A DNA stretch of 64,000 nucleotides from Gnetum montanum (GCA_015680685.1 MNCI01004501.1:1256854-1320853); one strand, 5' to 3'; positions 46,212 through 58,560 are shown, counted from the stretch's first letter. The notes: generated by a model not told the origin, from the letters alone. Numbers and translations are program-made.

Positions 46212-48120
46212 TCTTTTTCTTCTTCTCACAAGAGCACTTCACCTAGGGATAATACAAAGAACAGTCGGCAATAAAAAACACATAACCTAAATCAACTCGT
46301 TTCTCAACAATATAGGTTGACATATACTCATCCCGATGAGTATATACCCAACTTTACTTTTATCCTCCATTAAGATGAACAGATGTGCTAGAGAGATTTG
46401 CAAGGTAGCATAGTGTTACCTTCGGATCGTGTAATCCCCAACATGCTCCTCCGTGCTTTGGCACAAATTGGCATGACTCAGCTCTATGATGAATACGTTA
46501 TAGGTGATTTTGACATAAGGGATTACTATCCTACAGCCTTACAATGTATGAGGAACTCAAGGAAGGAGAGCCAACATACACTGTTCAAGGGCAAAGAGGT
46601 CCAACACATCCTAAGCGAAATTGGAGATGGTGAACCACTTATCACGGGTTCTCTATAGAAAGATATTCCCCCTCCTAACGAAAGTGAGGAGGTGGGGTAT
46701 CAGAACCTATGCTCCATGATACATAACCCTGGTTCTGATCCCCATGAACATCAGCTATTTACTGAGGGAACAACAACACATGACAAGGACGGGCACTTAG
46801 ATCGTCACCATGATCGGGGCAGAAGCCATAGAAGAGAAGGCAAGAAACATCATCATGGCGATGGTTCTCCTTCTTCTTCCCCTTCTTCACATCACTCACC
46901 CTCTCCTTCCACATCAAGGCACAATCATCAAGAGCATAACGGAGAGGATAACGGTAAGAGAAATGAGAGACCTCGACGAGAGAGTCGAGAGAGAGGATGA
47001 GGGCAATCAAGAGAATCAAGGCATGAATGAAGGAAAAGTAGGGAACAATGGAGACATCATAGATGTCATGAAAGAGATGATCATGAAGAACCCCTACTTG
47101 CCACCCGAAGCATGCTAGATATAATGGAGTTAGTAAGAATACCAACAAGGCATTTAAAAGATAGTTGGATCAAATGCTTAGACATGAACAACATCCCACG
47201 ATTTGAAGGGGGATACAACATGGATCTGCAAAATCATTTATAGGCATTCCACGATGCCTACACCTTGCAAAAAATAGAAAATGAGTGGCAAAAACTAAAT
47301 TTGTTTCCCACGACACTCATCAAGGAAGCAGAGAGTTGGTACAAGTCCTTAGAATCGGAAACCATCAGGAGGTGGAGTACAATGTTAGAACTCTTCAATG
47401 ATAAATATCAAACGTACTCTAGGGTGTCTAATTTACGTAAGCAAATCCAAGGATGGAAGCAAGGTACTCATGAACCCTTGGATGCTACCATGGACCACTA
47501 CTACGCATTGTTACATCATTGCCCAAGCCATGGTTATGCACAGAGGGATCAACTCCACCACATCATAGATGGGCTAAGGTATGAAACTAGGAGAACCCTT
47601 GGGACTTATGCCCAAGGGAGACTATCAGAACTTAGATCCCATGAAATTCATCGCTTGTTGGAACAAGTAGCCAAAGAAGAAGGGGAGCTATGAAAAAGGA
47701 AAAGTGTGGAAGAATATAACCGTGATTCCTCTTTTCAAAAGAAGGGAGTGAGATTTTGTGATGAAGAGGATGGATCACCACTCGAAGAGTTGGTGAACAG
47801 GAAAACCTTGCTGCTTCAGAAACTAACAACTGATGTAGTGGCTAGGATAGATGAAGTATGGAGCTCCTTAGAAAGTAAAATTAAAACTGTCCTAAAGATT
47901 GTAGAGGAGTCTAAGGAGGAACGAAGTAGTGACAAGAACAAGATAAAGCAGAGAGATTCAGGCCCTGCACATGACAAGGGTAAGGGGAAAATAACTATCT
48001 TTGATGAGGTTGTGTAATTAGACACAGACGATGATGGTGGATGTGAGATCTACCAATATGACCATCCTAAGGGATGTTGTCCAATCATCTCACATCTACA
48101 AGAGTCTAGGGTGTATGCAC
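46212..48120 (+). pseudogene. gag: Element E gag, decayed
   Basis: Start region about 46212 (SSSHKSTS; the ATG is lost). N-terminal HPDEYIPNFTFILH (about 46325) and LRALAQIGMTQLYDEYVIGD (about 46448). Charged Ser/His linker 46692-47000. Central gag domain 47265-47693 is a single open segment of 142 codons (AESWYKSLESETIRRWS, GWKQGTHEPLDATMDHYYAL). Zinc knuckle near 48045 has lost one Cys (CEIYQYDHPKGCC). It ends abruptly at 48120. Confidence 0.85.
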
Positions 48121-48769
48121 CCCAAGATATATAGTCTAATTAAAACTTTATAACTTAGCATTGCAAACTAAAATCAAACGTATGAGTTTGAGCTTTCAAA
48201 TCAAGAGTGTTTACCACTAGGCTAACACCTTATTGTTTCAAATTTCTTTGTCACCAAAAGATTTGTATGAATAATGAAATGGTCAACATCAATGTGGTGT
48301 TGGATCCAAAAAATATTAATAATAAAAAAAATTACAGTACATCACCTGTATGCTTGATAGTGAATAGCAGCATTTAAAAATAAGATAGAAAGAAAACACC
48401 TTTCAATTTTAAAACTATTTGCTCATGTCTATAACCTTGCCCATGAACTTTGGAAAGATATTGAAAGAATGCAAACAAAATTTCTTCTTGATGAGTTAGA
48501 GGTGAAGATGTAAATAACTAACTCAATGTTATTATGTTAATATGATTTATCATAGCTTGCATATCTCAAAGCAAGACAAATTCTCTAAAGTCATTATTGA
48601 GGATTTGTAAGACCATGGTGGGTATTTTCAAGGGATGAAATGGTTGAGAAAATGAAATATCTATTATGAGGACATGTTCAAAAATCCTAAACATATTCAC
48701 CAACTTTTCAAGTAGAAGGTTTTAACAAAGATGTGGTTTAATGTCAAAGGAAATAGATAATTTTATTTA
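48121..48769. other. Older flanking sequence, left of the solo LTR
   Basis: AT-rich, unrelated to the gypsy copies. Before the solo LTR inserted, it joined 49607-50941. Short coding-like strings on the plus strand (HELWKDIERMQTKFLLDEL, about 48448-48510) are too broken to name. Confidence 0.4.
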
Positions 48770-49606
48770 CATTGTGATGGGACGCGATATCGTGGTCGTC
48801 GCGATATCGCATCCCACGCGATATCACGTCGTCCCCCGCGATATCGTGTACGCGATATCATGGTGCACCGCAAAATCTATAAATAAGAGGTGGCTCTCCC
48901 TTCATTTCCATCCTAGGCTTAGACTGTAGTGAAACTTTGGTAGTTTGATCCCTCCAAAGATAGAATATTTTCCATGTGCCTGCAGTAGGAACTCCAAAGT
49001 GAACAGATCTTTATTCGAGCAAATATTCTACCTGAACACATATTTGTGTACGGAAATAAAGATGAACTTCTTGGATAAACCTTGCAGTGCATGGAATAGG
49101 CTAAATAGGACTTTTATTTATTGTTATTTACTATTTATCAATTACATACTTTATTAGAAATTAAATATCTCTCAACCCTTCTCTCCTAGTTAAGTGCCTC
49201 AGTACAACCGCTTCGAGCACGTGCGTTACGTGTGGTGATCCCAGCAATGATTAGCGTTTGGTAGCTACGGTTGCATTGGTTCAGGGTGTGAATGTAAGTG
49301 GGAACGAATGCTGACACTAGGTTAATTAAGGCTTAGTTAGCTAGTTTAAGTTAGTTAATTAGTTCTTCAACCCTTCACCTCACTAGCATAGGAGATAAAA
49401 CAAAAAAGCTATAAAAATCATATACCTCGGACTTACTTAACCATACCATGAAAAATACAAGTAAGTCTAGGAAGATAATGAATGATTAACCTTAAGTATT
49501 CCATGAGGCGTGTAGGCACTTAGTCTATGGAGTTCGACAGGATAGCGTGTGTTACGCGCGTATTCGTATGGTTGAGTGTAGGGGTACCTTGCCACTCATC
49601 ACATTG
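48770..49606 (+). mobile_element. Solo LTR with 5-bp target-site duplication
   Basis: LTR 48775-49601 (827 bp, TGATGGGACG to CCACTCATCA) flanked on both sides by CATTG (48770-48774 and 49602-49606). TATAAATA at 48878-48885. U3 carries five GCGATATC units in about 90 bp. It belongs to the same subfamily as 45272-46065. No internal sequence: the product of LTR-LTR recombination. Confidence 0.93.
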
Positions 49607-50640
49607 CATTAGATCTAATAAACTATACATAGAAGCTCAATATCTCTCAAGTGCTATCCTAATTACGTATTGAAATGCTATCAGCAAGCTTTGCTTAAGT
49701 TCTCATCATCTTAAAATTGAAAGTAGAAGATGGATTCAACTCCCTTAAGAAAAAAGCATTTGTATGTTGTGCAAATCAAGAAACCTTGAAGATCAATTAT
49801 GTATGTTTCTTTCTTGTGTTGTGATTATCCATTTGAGATAGTGTTATAACACTACGAAAAGAAAAAAAAACCTATATGATTTGTTTTTGATGTTCCCATT
49901 AGTGCTTAGTCAATTTGTAAAGTATATCTTTATTTTTCATAAAAATGTAATATCTACCCAATAGATCCTATGGCTATTTGAACATAATAAAACTTCATTT
50001 CATTTCATAATTAATATTTTGAAAAAGTGAGTCAAAAAAATTTATTGTTATTAAGAAAAAACAAGGGGGATGGAACCCCAAAAAAATTAAAGATAATATT
50101 TAAAAAAATCAAAGTACATCAGATCATCAAAGAGAGAGTCTAAAGAAAAAAACCAAAGATTTTGAGGATGCCTTTTCATGTTTTCATCTTCACAACCAAT
50201 CTTGAAAAATCTCCTCTCTATGGTAAGAAAAGGATGAGGCCTTGCCCTTATTCAGAAACACCCTCATGGGTTTTTACTTCTCACTAAAGGATTCCCTACA
50301 AAAAGAATGAGAAAACTCTCTTTAAAGAGAAAAGAATACATTAATGAGAGATGAAGAACAAATAGCAACAAAAGCTTAAAGCTTCCCATGCTTGAGCCTC
50401 TAAAATAAAAAGAAATTAATACTAAAAAAAATTAATTTTTTAGGTTTCACTAGGAGCTTTTTTGCTTGAAATTATAGCTGAAAAGCAACATCTTTGAGAA
50501 TCTAGTATTTGACACTTGAAGAAAGGTCATAGTTATGTTCTTGCTAGTGGAAAATAACTATACATGAAAGCTTCTAAATAAAGTAGAAAATTAGTCAAAG
50601 AAAATTTCAAATACAAAGAAATGAAGTAGACAAAGTAGGC
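49607..50640. other. Older flanking sequence, right of the solo LTR
   Basis: AT-rich with no clear frame. It may be the 3' part or 3' UTR of the LINE remnant at 50640-50905, which reads on the minus strand. Confidence 0.35.
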
Positions 50641-50905
50641 TAATCACCAAGAATGGCTTCATTGATGCTAGGTGAGATTTTCTACAAATTCTAAATGTTC
50701 ATTTCAAAGCATGTTGAGCAATAGGACATTCGAAAAAAACATGAGAAAATTAGTCTTCACTTGTCAAAAGAGGACATTGAGGAGAAACATTTTTCATATG
50801 TTTAACATGAGTGTCAATATAAAGATCTTGATGAATAAGACACCATAAAAATGTGAATTTCAAGAAATGTAGGAGCTCTTCAAACATCTTTCATTTCCCT
50901 CATGC
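50640..50905 (-). pseudogene. LINE reverse-transcriptase zinc-binding domain remnant
   Basis: Minus strand reads FLWCLIHQDLYIDTHVKHM, then PQCPLLTSED and FSHVFFECPIAQHA. This is the pattern of the RT zinc-binding (zf-RVT) domain of plant non-LTR elements: WRLxH, CPxC, HxFxxCP. The second Cys of CPLC is changed and stops interrupt. About 85 codons. Confidence 0.65.
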
Positions 50906-50941
50906 AATGATAATTGCATTTTACATGCCCTGTTGAATCTA

Positions 50942-51836
50942 TGATGAGTCGCATATTGGCCACATCAATGAGGCCTCATCAAGTAGGCCTTGTTGACTAG
51001 GCCCCATCGACACATCATTTGATGCACTGACATGGCCCCGTTGATGTAGGGTCTGTTCTTGCCTATAAATATGTGCTAACCAACTGTGGTTAGGCATCAT
51101 TCAGTCATAGTTATAGCGAAGCTCTTGTAGTTTTCCATTTAATAATTAGAATATTTTTCTGAGTGCTTGCAACAGGGGTCATTGAGTGTACAAATCTTTA
51201 TTTGAGCACTGTTGTACCTGAGCATGATAGTGTGTGTGGCAATAAAAATGAGCTTCTTGATAAACCTTGCAACATTCTAAATAGCTTAAATATTTTATTC
51301 ATGCATTTAGTGGTTTTAGTTATTTATTTATTATTCCTCAATAATTAACCTAATTAAGTAATTAAGTTAGATAAGCTAAATAGCAATTAAGTAAACACAT
51401 AAGTACACCCGCTTCGAGCATGCATATGACATTTGGTAATCCCAGAAGTACTTAACGCTTAGTAATCCAACAATGTTATATGTGTTCAGGATGTATACAA
51501 CAAGTGGGATTGGATGTTTATGTTAGGACTATTGACATGATGGTTAGGTAATTAGATTAAAGTAGACATTAAATTACTTCATTCCTCACCCTATTTATTT
51601 CAAGTACCAAAATCATAAAACAAAAAATGATAAAAATCATGTACCTCAATTACACTTAAACCATACCCTTGAGCTCCACAAGTGTAGTTGGGAAGAAAAA
51701 AATGTTCTCAACATCCGATTCACTTCGTAGAGAACTAGTCCATTCGAAACTATAGAGTCTACGAAATTTGATGGGATTGCATGTGAACGGTTTGTGATTC
51801 ATATGGTTTGGTGTAGGGGTACCTCGCTGCTCATCA
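50942..51836 (+). repeat. Element D 5' LTR
   Basis: 895 bp, TGATGAGTCGC to CTGCTCATCA; TATAAATA at 51064-51071. U3 has GGCC(TC/TT/CC) units with GTTGAC, ATCGAC and GTTGATG, closest to the LTRs of element A. Confidence 0.9.
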
Positions 51837-51837
51837 T

Positions 51838-51856
51838 TAGTACCATTGCTAGGGAC
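51838..51856 (+). other. Element D primer-binding site (tRNA-Asp type)
   Basis: TAGTACCATTGCTAGGGAC, the family site with transitions, one base after the LTR. Confidence 0.72.
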
Positions 51857-51986
51857 TCTTTTTGTTGAAACGTGCGCTATGTAGGATTAGTGAACATTAT
51901 TAATATCATTGAACAAACCCCAAGGTCAAAATCATTCTCAAATTATATAATTACAAAAGCATACTGATATTTTATTTGTTTGCAAA

Positions 51987-54250
51987 ATATCTTCTTCTCA
52001 TAGGCATGAAGATGTTAAACCACCAATTCCACAATAGTGCAAAGTGTATATACTCATCCAGATGAGTATGTGCCTAATTTCACCTTCATCTTACACCAGG
52101 ATGAACAACTACGATGGCATAATATGGAAGGAAACATTGTAATGCCTTCTAGTCGATATGTGCCCATGATGTTGCTTCAAACTCTTATGGAGTTAGCCAT
52201 TTATGATCTTCAAGAGGAGTACATTGTGCATGATTATGACTACCAAGACTACCATCCCACCAAAACACAATGTTGAAGAGATCAATACCATGAGAAGCAA
52301 CATGAGTTTGCAAAGGGAAAATAGTTCACCAATCCCTTGTTCCTACTGAACCAAGACAATAATGAGTGCCCTTTCTCTAGAGGCTCTTAACATGAAAATT
52401 CTCCACCCCTTGATACTGATGATAGGGGTGTAAACTTGAATCTACATTCCACTATCAACAAACCAAGTTCAGGAAAAGATGGTAGTCAAGGAAGGGGCTC
52501 AAAAAAGCATCAAGATGATAAGCGACCTAACAAATGTGGCCATGACAACCAAAGGGGAGTTGGCAGATACCATGGTGGTGGCAGTCCTCCTCTCTCCTTG
52601 TCCTCTTCATATGCATCTTCTTCTTCCTCTTCTTCTAATTTTGAAAAACATTGCAGAAAAAATAATCATGATGGAGGTGAGTAGAAAAAAAATAATACTG
52701 GCTACCATGTCCACAATAATTAAAGGGGTAACAGAGGACATCATCAATGACAATAAAATAATGTTGATGATGAGCCTTTACTGGTAACTCAAAGCATAAC
52801 ATTGTAAAGGCAATCAAGATCCCAACTAGGCATGTGAAAGATAGTTAGATCAAGTGCTTAGACATGAACAATATTCCAAGATTTGAGGGAGGATGTAACT
52901 ATGATCCACAAAACCATCTACAAGCCTTTCACTATGTCTGCACCTTACAAAATAGAGAGAATGACTAGCAAAAATTGAAGTTATGCCCCAGGACACTCAT
53001 CAAAGAGGCAAAAAGTTGGTATTGGTCCTTGGAGCTGGAATCAATATGCCGATGGAGTATAATTCTTGAGTTATTCAATGATAAATACAAGACATACTCT
53101 ATAGTGTCCAATTTGAGAAGGCAAATCCAATGCTAGAAATAGGAAACACATGAACCCTTGGATGTTGCCATGGGTAGATATTATTCTCTCATACATCGAT
53201 GCATTGGCCATGGTTATTCTCAGAGGGAATAACTCCACCACATCATAGATGGGCTTAGAGAAAAAACCTAAATAACTCTTAGGGTTTATGCCCAAGGGAG
53301 ATTATCCAAACTAAGAGCCCATCAATTACAAAGACTGATAAAAAAGGTAGTAAAAAAAGGAGAGTTGTGAAAAAGGGAAAGTACAGAACAATCTAATAGG
53401 GACCCTTCCATCAAGAAAAGGGAGGTTTGATTCTATGATAAGGAGGAGTCACCACTCAAAAAAGTGGTGAATAGGAAAACCTTGCCCATCCAAAAATCTA
53501 TTTCCGATATTTCGACAAAGGTTGATAAGTTATGAAACTCTTTGGATGAAAAATTCCAAACTGCTATGAATATTGCTAAAGAATCTAAAGAGCAAAATAG
53601 TGATCACAACCATAGGAGGCAGAAAGAAGTTGAACATGCCTATCAAAGAGGTAAGGGCAAAGTTGCTATAGTAAAATAAGTTGTGAAGATAAACTCTAAT
53701 GATGATGTTGGGTGTGATATTTGTCAATATGAACATCCGAATGGATGTTTCCCTATGGTGTTACACTTACAAGAGTCTGGGCTGTATGCATTGAATCCTA
53801 GACTAGTAAGGGGGCAAACACCTAGATAATTACCTTATCCTCAAGGCAATCCAAGGCAATTCCGCCAGCAACATCAAGCTTACTATCCAAGTGTAGTTCT
53901 GCCACAATTGTACAAGTAATACCAACAGTGGCACCAACCACAATCATGGGAAATGCCACCACTAAGACAATAGTACCCTTACAGGTAATCGCATTCATAT
54001 AAATACAATGTTCAACAACCTATTTTTCCATGAATCTCTACAAGCCACACCTCATTCCAACATCACTATTATCCTCTAGAGTATCGTCGAACTCATTCAA
54101 CATCTACTCGAGGGGAGCATCCATATCCATACCATCCTCTGCATCCATCTACATGCATCCCTCCAACCTCAACCTAGTTACCTCCTACTCCATCCATGTA
54201 GGATGAAATTCCCCCACATTCACAACAATGAAATACTACAAGGGCTACAA
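51987..54250 (+). pseudogene. gag: Element D gag, decayed
   Basis: The start codon is ATA at 51987 (family MSSS). THPDEYVPNFTFILHQDEQL is at about 52048-52110. The charged linker is 52436-52684, and the central gag domain is about 52850-53350. The short zinc knuckle CDICQYEHPNGCF (about 53715-53755) keeps CX2CX3HX3C. The Pro/Gln-rich tail runs to about 54250. Confidence 0.85.
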
Positions 54251-54299
54251 ATTTACAACTAGCCTTCCAGCCCAGTTATTTAGACAATCGATCCAGGAA

Positions 54300-54980
54300 A
54301 TGACCATTTTTTGACCCAACAATCCTCCCAAACCCTCACAACCTAATGTAGTTGGTCACCCTATATCTCCAGCACCCTCATCCTCTGCATCAAACACATT
54401 CAATAGCCCTTCAAACCAAACGTCACCTCAGATCTGCACTATGATGTTAACTCATGCTATTTCTTATTGGATCAAAGCTAGCAATTTTTCCACTAAGAGA
54501 TCTAACCTAGGAATTCCTCTTATTTACTTATAGATCATGGGACATGAGCCATGCAAGGTTATTCTTGATTTTGGTTCCAGTGTCAATCTCATCTCCTACA
54601 ACATGTACAAGGCCTGGAACCTACCACCTCTCAAGAAGAGCAATATCTATTTAGAATTGGCAGATTAGTCAAGCACTATCCATTTGGGATTAGTGAAGGA
54701 CATTATGACCATAGTTTGTGGATGGTTCTATCATGTTTATTTTCTAGTGATCAAGGTAAAAAATTGTAAAGGTGACTTCCCCAGCATTATGGAACATGCA
54801 TGGTTGAGCACTATTGATGCATAAATGGGCATCAGGGACCTCTCCTTGGAACTCTCTAAGGAAAATGAATTTGGACAACTTGAAAAGAAGCCAGTTCCAT
54901 GCATCGCGTACAACAATAATGGGTGCAATTGCATGCAGAAAATATGATCCATTAAGAGTACATTCATCAAAGCATGTAAT
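54300..54980 (+). pseudogene. pol: Element D protease and linker, decayed
   Basis: GHEPCKVILDFGSSVNLISY at about 54540-54600: DFGSS replaces DSGSS. Then MYKAWNLPPLKKSNIYLELA and VPCIAYNNNGCNC. Confidence 0.8.
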
Positions 54981-55189
54981 TAGTATGCACATGAAATAGA
55001 TATCTAAAGGTACCTATACGCAGTAGCCATAAATAGGAGGGCACCTAGTGGCTGATAGTTGACTCTGATAGTAGCACATTATGCATGGAACCCACTAAGA
55101 GCCTAACAGATGCCTATGTCAAGGGCATGGATGAACTTAACTAAGTTCATCACCAACTCTCTGATGATAAAAATGATGATACCTTTTGG

Positions 55190-56930
55190 GCAGAGTTGGA
55201 AATTCTTGATAGTTTCAATAAAGAGCCCCTAGAGTTAAAAACTTTACTAATCAACATGGAGTATGCAATTTTAAATAATGGTAAGTTAGTCTTAATCAAT
55301 GAAAATCTTGCTCCTGAACAAAAAGACAAGCTATTGAAGGTGGTCAAAAAATGGGCAATAGCCTTTGCCTGGTCATATCCTAAGCTAACTAAAATTGATC
55401 CAAGGATATGCTACCAGTGTATCTACATTGACCTGACAATAAAGCCAAGAAGATAGCTATAGAGACAGCTGAACCCCAAGTTGAAATAGATTATCAAAGA
55501 GAAATAGAACAACTCCTCAAGGTAGGGTTCATTTATCCCATCATGGATAGTGAGTGGGTTAGCTCATGCCCAACCATACGAATACGAGCGTTCACGCACG
55601 ATCCGGTCGAACTCCACGGATAGGCTAGTCATGGTATCTAGATCGTTACACATTGATCACAGTTCCCTGTCTTCCTACCTAGACTATTATTTTCTTTGTC
55701 ACGTATGGTTTAGTCTAGAGTGAGGCATATGATGTGATCCTAAACTACTGCTACTCCTAGAGACAATGGAGAATAATATTGATTAAACTAATGTGTAATA
55801 GGAAATGAAGTCTAAGCTAACCTAAGTGTGATGAGCATCCATTCCTTAATCATCCGTACACATCTTGGACCTCATGCACAACTACTACTGGGGTTACCAA
55901 GCATAGATCCTAGGTACGCTGCTGGGTTACCAAGTAGTCACACTTAAATGCTTGTGATTAAGTCGTACTCATTCCACATTTAACAACAGGAATAGTAAGT
56001 GACGATAAAGAAACATTAACTAAGAAAACAATAAATAAAAATAACAATGAACAATAATAATTAAACAATTAAAACTAAGTGAATGTTGCAATGATGAAGT
56101 AATCTCGATATTTATTTCCGATCATGTGCACGTCCAAGCACGTCACTCTCGAATAAAGGTGTCGTACAATTACAAGCATCACACTGTGGGCATGCACTTG
56201 GGAAAATATTCTAACTCCAGTGGAAAAAAACTAAAAGAGTCTAGCTACAAATGACAAAAGGATGCCTAAATGATGTGAAGGGCCCTCTTATTTATAGAAC
56301 AGGATCGGTGGCTGCATAAACGGGGCCCCATCGACAGAGGAACATTGCGTCAACGCGGTCGTGTATACATGGCCCCGTCAACGCATCAACTATAAAATGC
56401 TTCATCAAGTGGCAAGTCAGCATTGACTTTAAGCTATTGAATATGGCAACATTTAAAGATCATTTTCCATTGCCAGTTATGAACCAAGTTTTGGACACTA
56501 CATCTGGGCATTGGTACTATAGCTTCTTGGATGGTTATAGTGGCTATAACCAAATCCATATTACGCTAGAGAATTAGGCCAAAACAACATTCACGAGTTC
56601 CTGGGGGACCTTTGCATATTGCAAGATGTCTTTTGGTCTATGTAATGCCTCTATAACATTCCAACATGTGATCCTTAGTATTTTTCAATAGCAAATAGGT
56701 AGCAAGGTAGAAGTCTTTATAGATGACTTCTCTACCTATGGGGCTACATTTGAGCAAGCCCTAGGCTGCCTTGAGCAAGTATTAAAAATATGTGTCAAAA
56801 TAAACCTTAGGCTCAATTGGTAGAAAAATAATTTAATGGTCTAGGAAGGCATAGTACTAAGGCATAGAATTACTTAGACAGGGATTTAGGTAGACCTGGA
56901 AAAGATAAGGATCATCCATGGAATTACATG
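55190..56930 (+). pseudogene. pol: Element D reverse transcriptase, split by LTR H
   Basis: 5' part 55190-55566: EPLELKTLLINMEYAILNNG, ending in SEWVSS. LTR H occupies 55567-56407. RT resumes at 56407 with KWQVSIDFKLLNMATFKDHF, so only about 10 codons are missing at the insertion. DGYSGYNQIHI and VFIDDFSTYGATFEQAL (about 56718-56760, both Asp present) follow. It ends at the deletion near 56930. Confidence 0.87.
55567..56407 (-). mobile_element. LTR H: solo LTR nested in element D RT
   Basis: Minus strand: TGATGAAGCATTTTATAG at 56407 to GTATGGTTGGGCA at 55567; the final 23 bp or so, including TCATCA, are missing. TATAAATA at 56289-56296. U3 has GTATACACGACC and GTTGACGGGGCC units like element B. 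No target duplication; about 30 bp of RT was lost. Confidence 0.88.
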
Positions 56931-56936
56931 TCAAGA

Positions 56937-57240
56937 AATGTCCATGTTACATCCACTGTCCAAGCTAAAGCATTGTGGATGCATAGTTGAATTACACCAC
57001 AACTGAGAAATAACTAATCATAGTTGTGTATGCTCTCAAAAAGCTCAGGCACTATGTGCTTGTTTATAAAGTATTTATGCACATAGATCATAGTGCCATT
57101 GGTTTCCTAATGAACAAGCCAATGGTGACCCCTCATATTATATGGTGGCTCATAATCTTGTAGGAATTCAATCTCACAATGGTAGATTGAAAGGGGACTA
57201 AGAATTGGTCATTGACCATCTCTCTCAGTTAAGATGGGAT
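56937..57240 (+). pseudogene. pol: Element D RNase H, truncated
   Basis: Begins at KCPCYIHCPS-like sequence directly after RT. About 280 bp present in B (33550-33835), including the first catalytic Asp (TDAS), is deleted. LNYTTTEK (about 56987) and the last Asp in IDHLSQL (about 57214) remain. Confidence 0.78.
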
Positions 57241-57389
57241 AACAAAGAGGAGGAGAGCCCACTCTTTAATCAATTTCTAGATGAACTTCTTTTTACTAGA
57301 GCAGTAAATGAACAAATTCCTTTAGAAAAAAAATGGTATGATAGCATCCTCACTTAACTTCTCACTCAAGAGATGCCACAAGATCTAGA

Positions 57390-58560
57390 CTTTAGGAAGG
57401 AACAACAGTTTCTTTATCAAGCTCAGTACTTCATGGAAATTAATGGACACCTTTACAAGGTGTGCATCAATGGCCTGGTTCACTAGTGTGTCCTTGATGT
57501 AGACCAATTATGCATTTTCTAGGATGCTCATGAAGGTCCTTGTAGAGGCCACTATGTAGGGAGATTCATGATCATAAAAATCCTAATGGTAGGATACTAT
57601 TGGCCAACAATCTGCAGGGAGATCCACCAATTTGTCCAATCTTATAAATGTTATCAACAAGATGATGAGATGATTGCTTGAATGGAGGGTCCTCAATAGT
57701 GGATTCAACCACTGGAGCCCTTTCACATATGGGGCATTAACTTCATGGGTTTCATCACACTTGTATCCAATGGAAAGACATACATCATCATAGCAGTTGA
57801 CTACTACACCAAATGGGCAGAACTAGCAACTGTCACCCACTATACATCATCCACTACTGCTCGATTTGTACAACAAAATGTTGTAAACAAGTTTGTAGTG
57901 CCACATGCATTGATTTCTAACAATGGAACTCATTTTACAAGTGCCACTTTTCAAAAACTCATGTAATTCTTGGGGGTCAAACATAAATTAATAACACCCT
58001 ATCACCCCCAAGCCAATGGTTAGGCAAAGGTAGCTAGCAAGAAGATTACCAAGATTCTAACAAAAACTATCAGCAAATATAGGAGAGACTAGAGCACAAA
58101 ACTCAAAGATGCCCTTTGGAGCTACTTCTTGACATGAAAAATCCCTATTGGCTACTCTCCTTATGAGTTAGTGTGTAGAAAACTTCCAATGCTCCTAATT
58201 CAATCCAAGCTCTATACACTCTCAACAACGTGTGATCTAGATCTTAACTTAAGTCTTGCACAAAAAGAAAGACTGATCAACCTCAACGTGATAGAAAAAA
58301 ATCAATTAGTGGCCTTATCTTTGAATGAAGTACATATGGCATTCAACAAATAGCGTCATAACCTTAAAATATGGAAAGTAAAATTTCAACTTAGAGATAA
58401 GGTTATCTACTAGAACCCCACACATGTGCCTTAAAAAAAGTTCCAAATGTTGTGGGAGGGACCTTATATAATTGATGAAACCTTTTCCTCTGGGATCATG
58501 TTAATCTACAAACCTGAGAGCCCACACACAATTAGTTAACATCCAACAAGTGAAACCTTT
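57390..58560 (+). pseudogene. pol: Element D integrase, decayed
   Basis: The N-terminal zinc region is about 57500-57670. The core: WGINFMGFI (first Asp now Asn, about 57735), ALISNNGTHF (second position Asn, about 57908-57935) and QANGxAKVASKKI (Glu now Lys, about 58010-58050). All three catalytic acids are changed. C-terminal: NLSLAQKERLINLNVIEKNQ and LWEGPYIIDETFSSGIMLI. Confidence 0.85.

Larger units (their letters stand above)
41504..48120 (+). mobile_element. Elements C/E: circularly permuted, pol-deleted Ty3/gypsy copy sharing one LTR
   Basis: Order: gag C-terminal part, protease, deletion of RT-RNase H-integrase, 3' noncoding region, polypurine tract, one LTR (45272-46065), primer site, gag. 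The gag segment 41504-42020 at the left end is repeated at 47604-48120 at the right end (517 bp each, about 94 percent identical by eye). A normal insertion would have LTRs, not gag repeats, at its ends. It lacks the aORF and the internal promoter module. Confidence 0.8.

Noticed and set aside
48780-48875. Evenly spaced GCGATATC repeats considered as a CRISPR-like array
   Set aside because: Units are short palindromes inside an LTR U3 just before a TATA box, in a plant genome.
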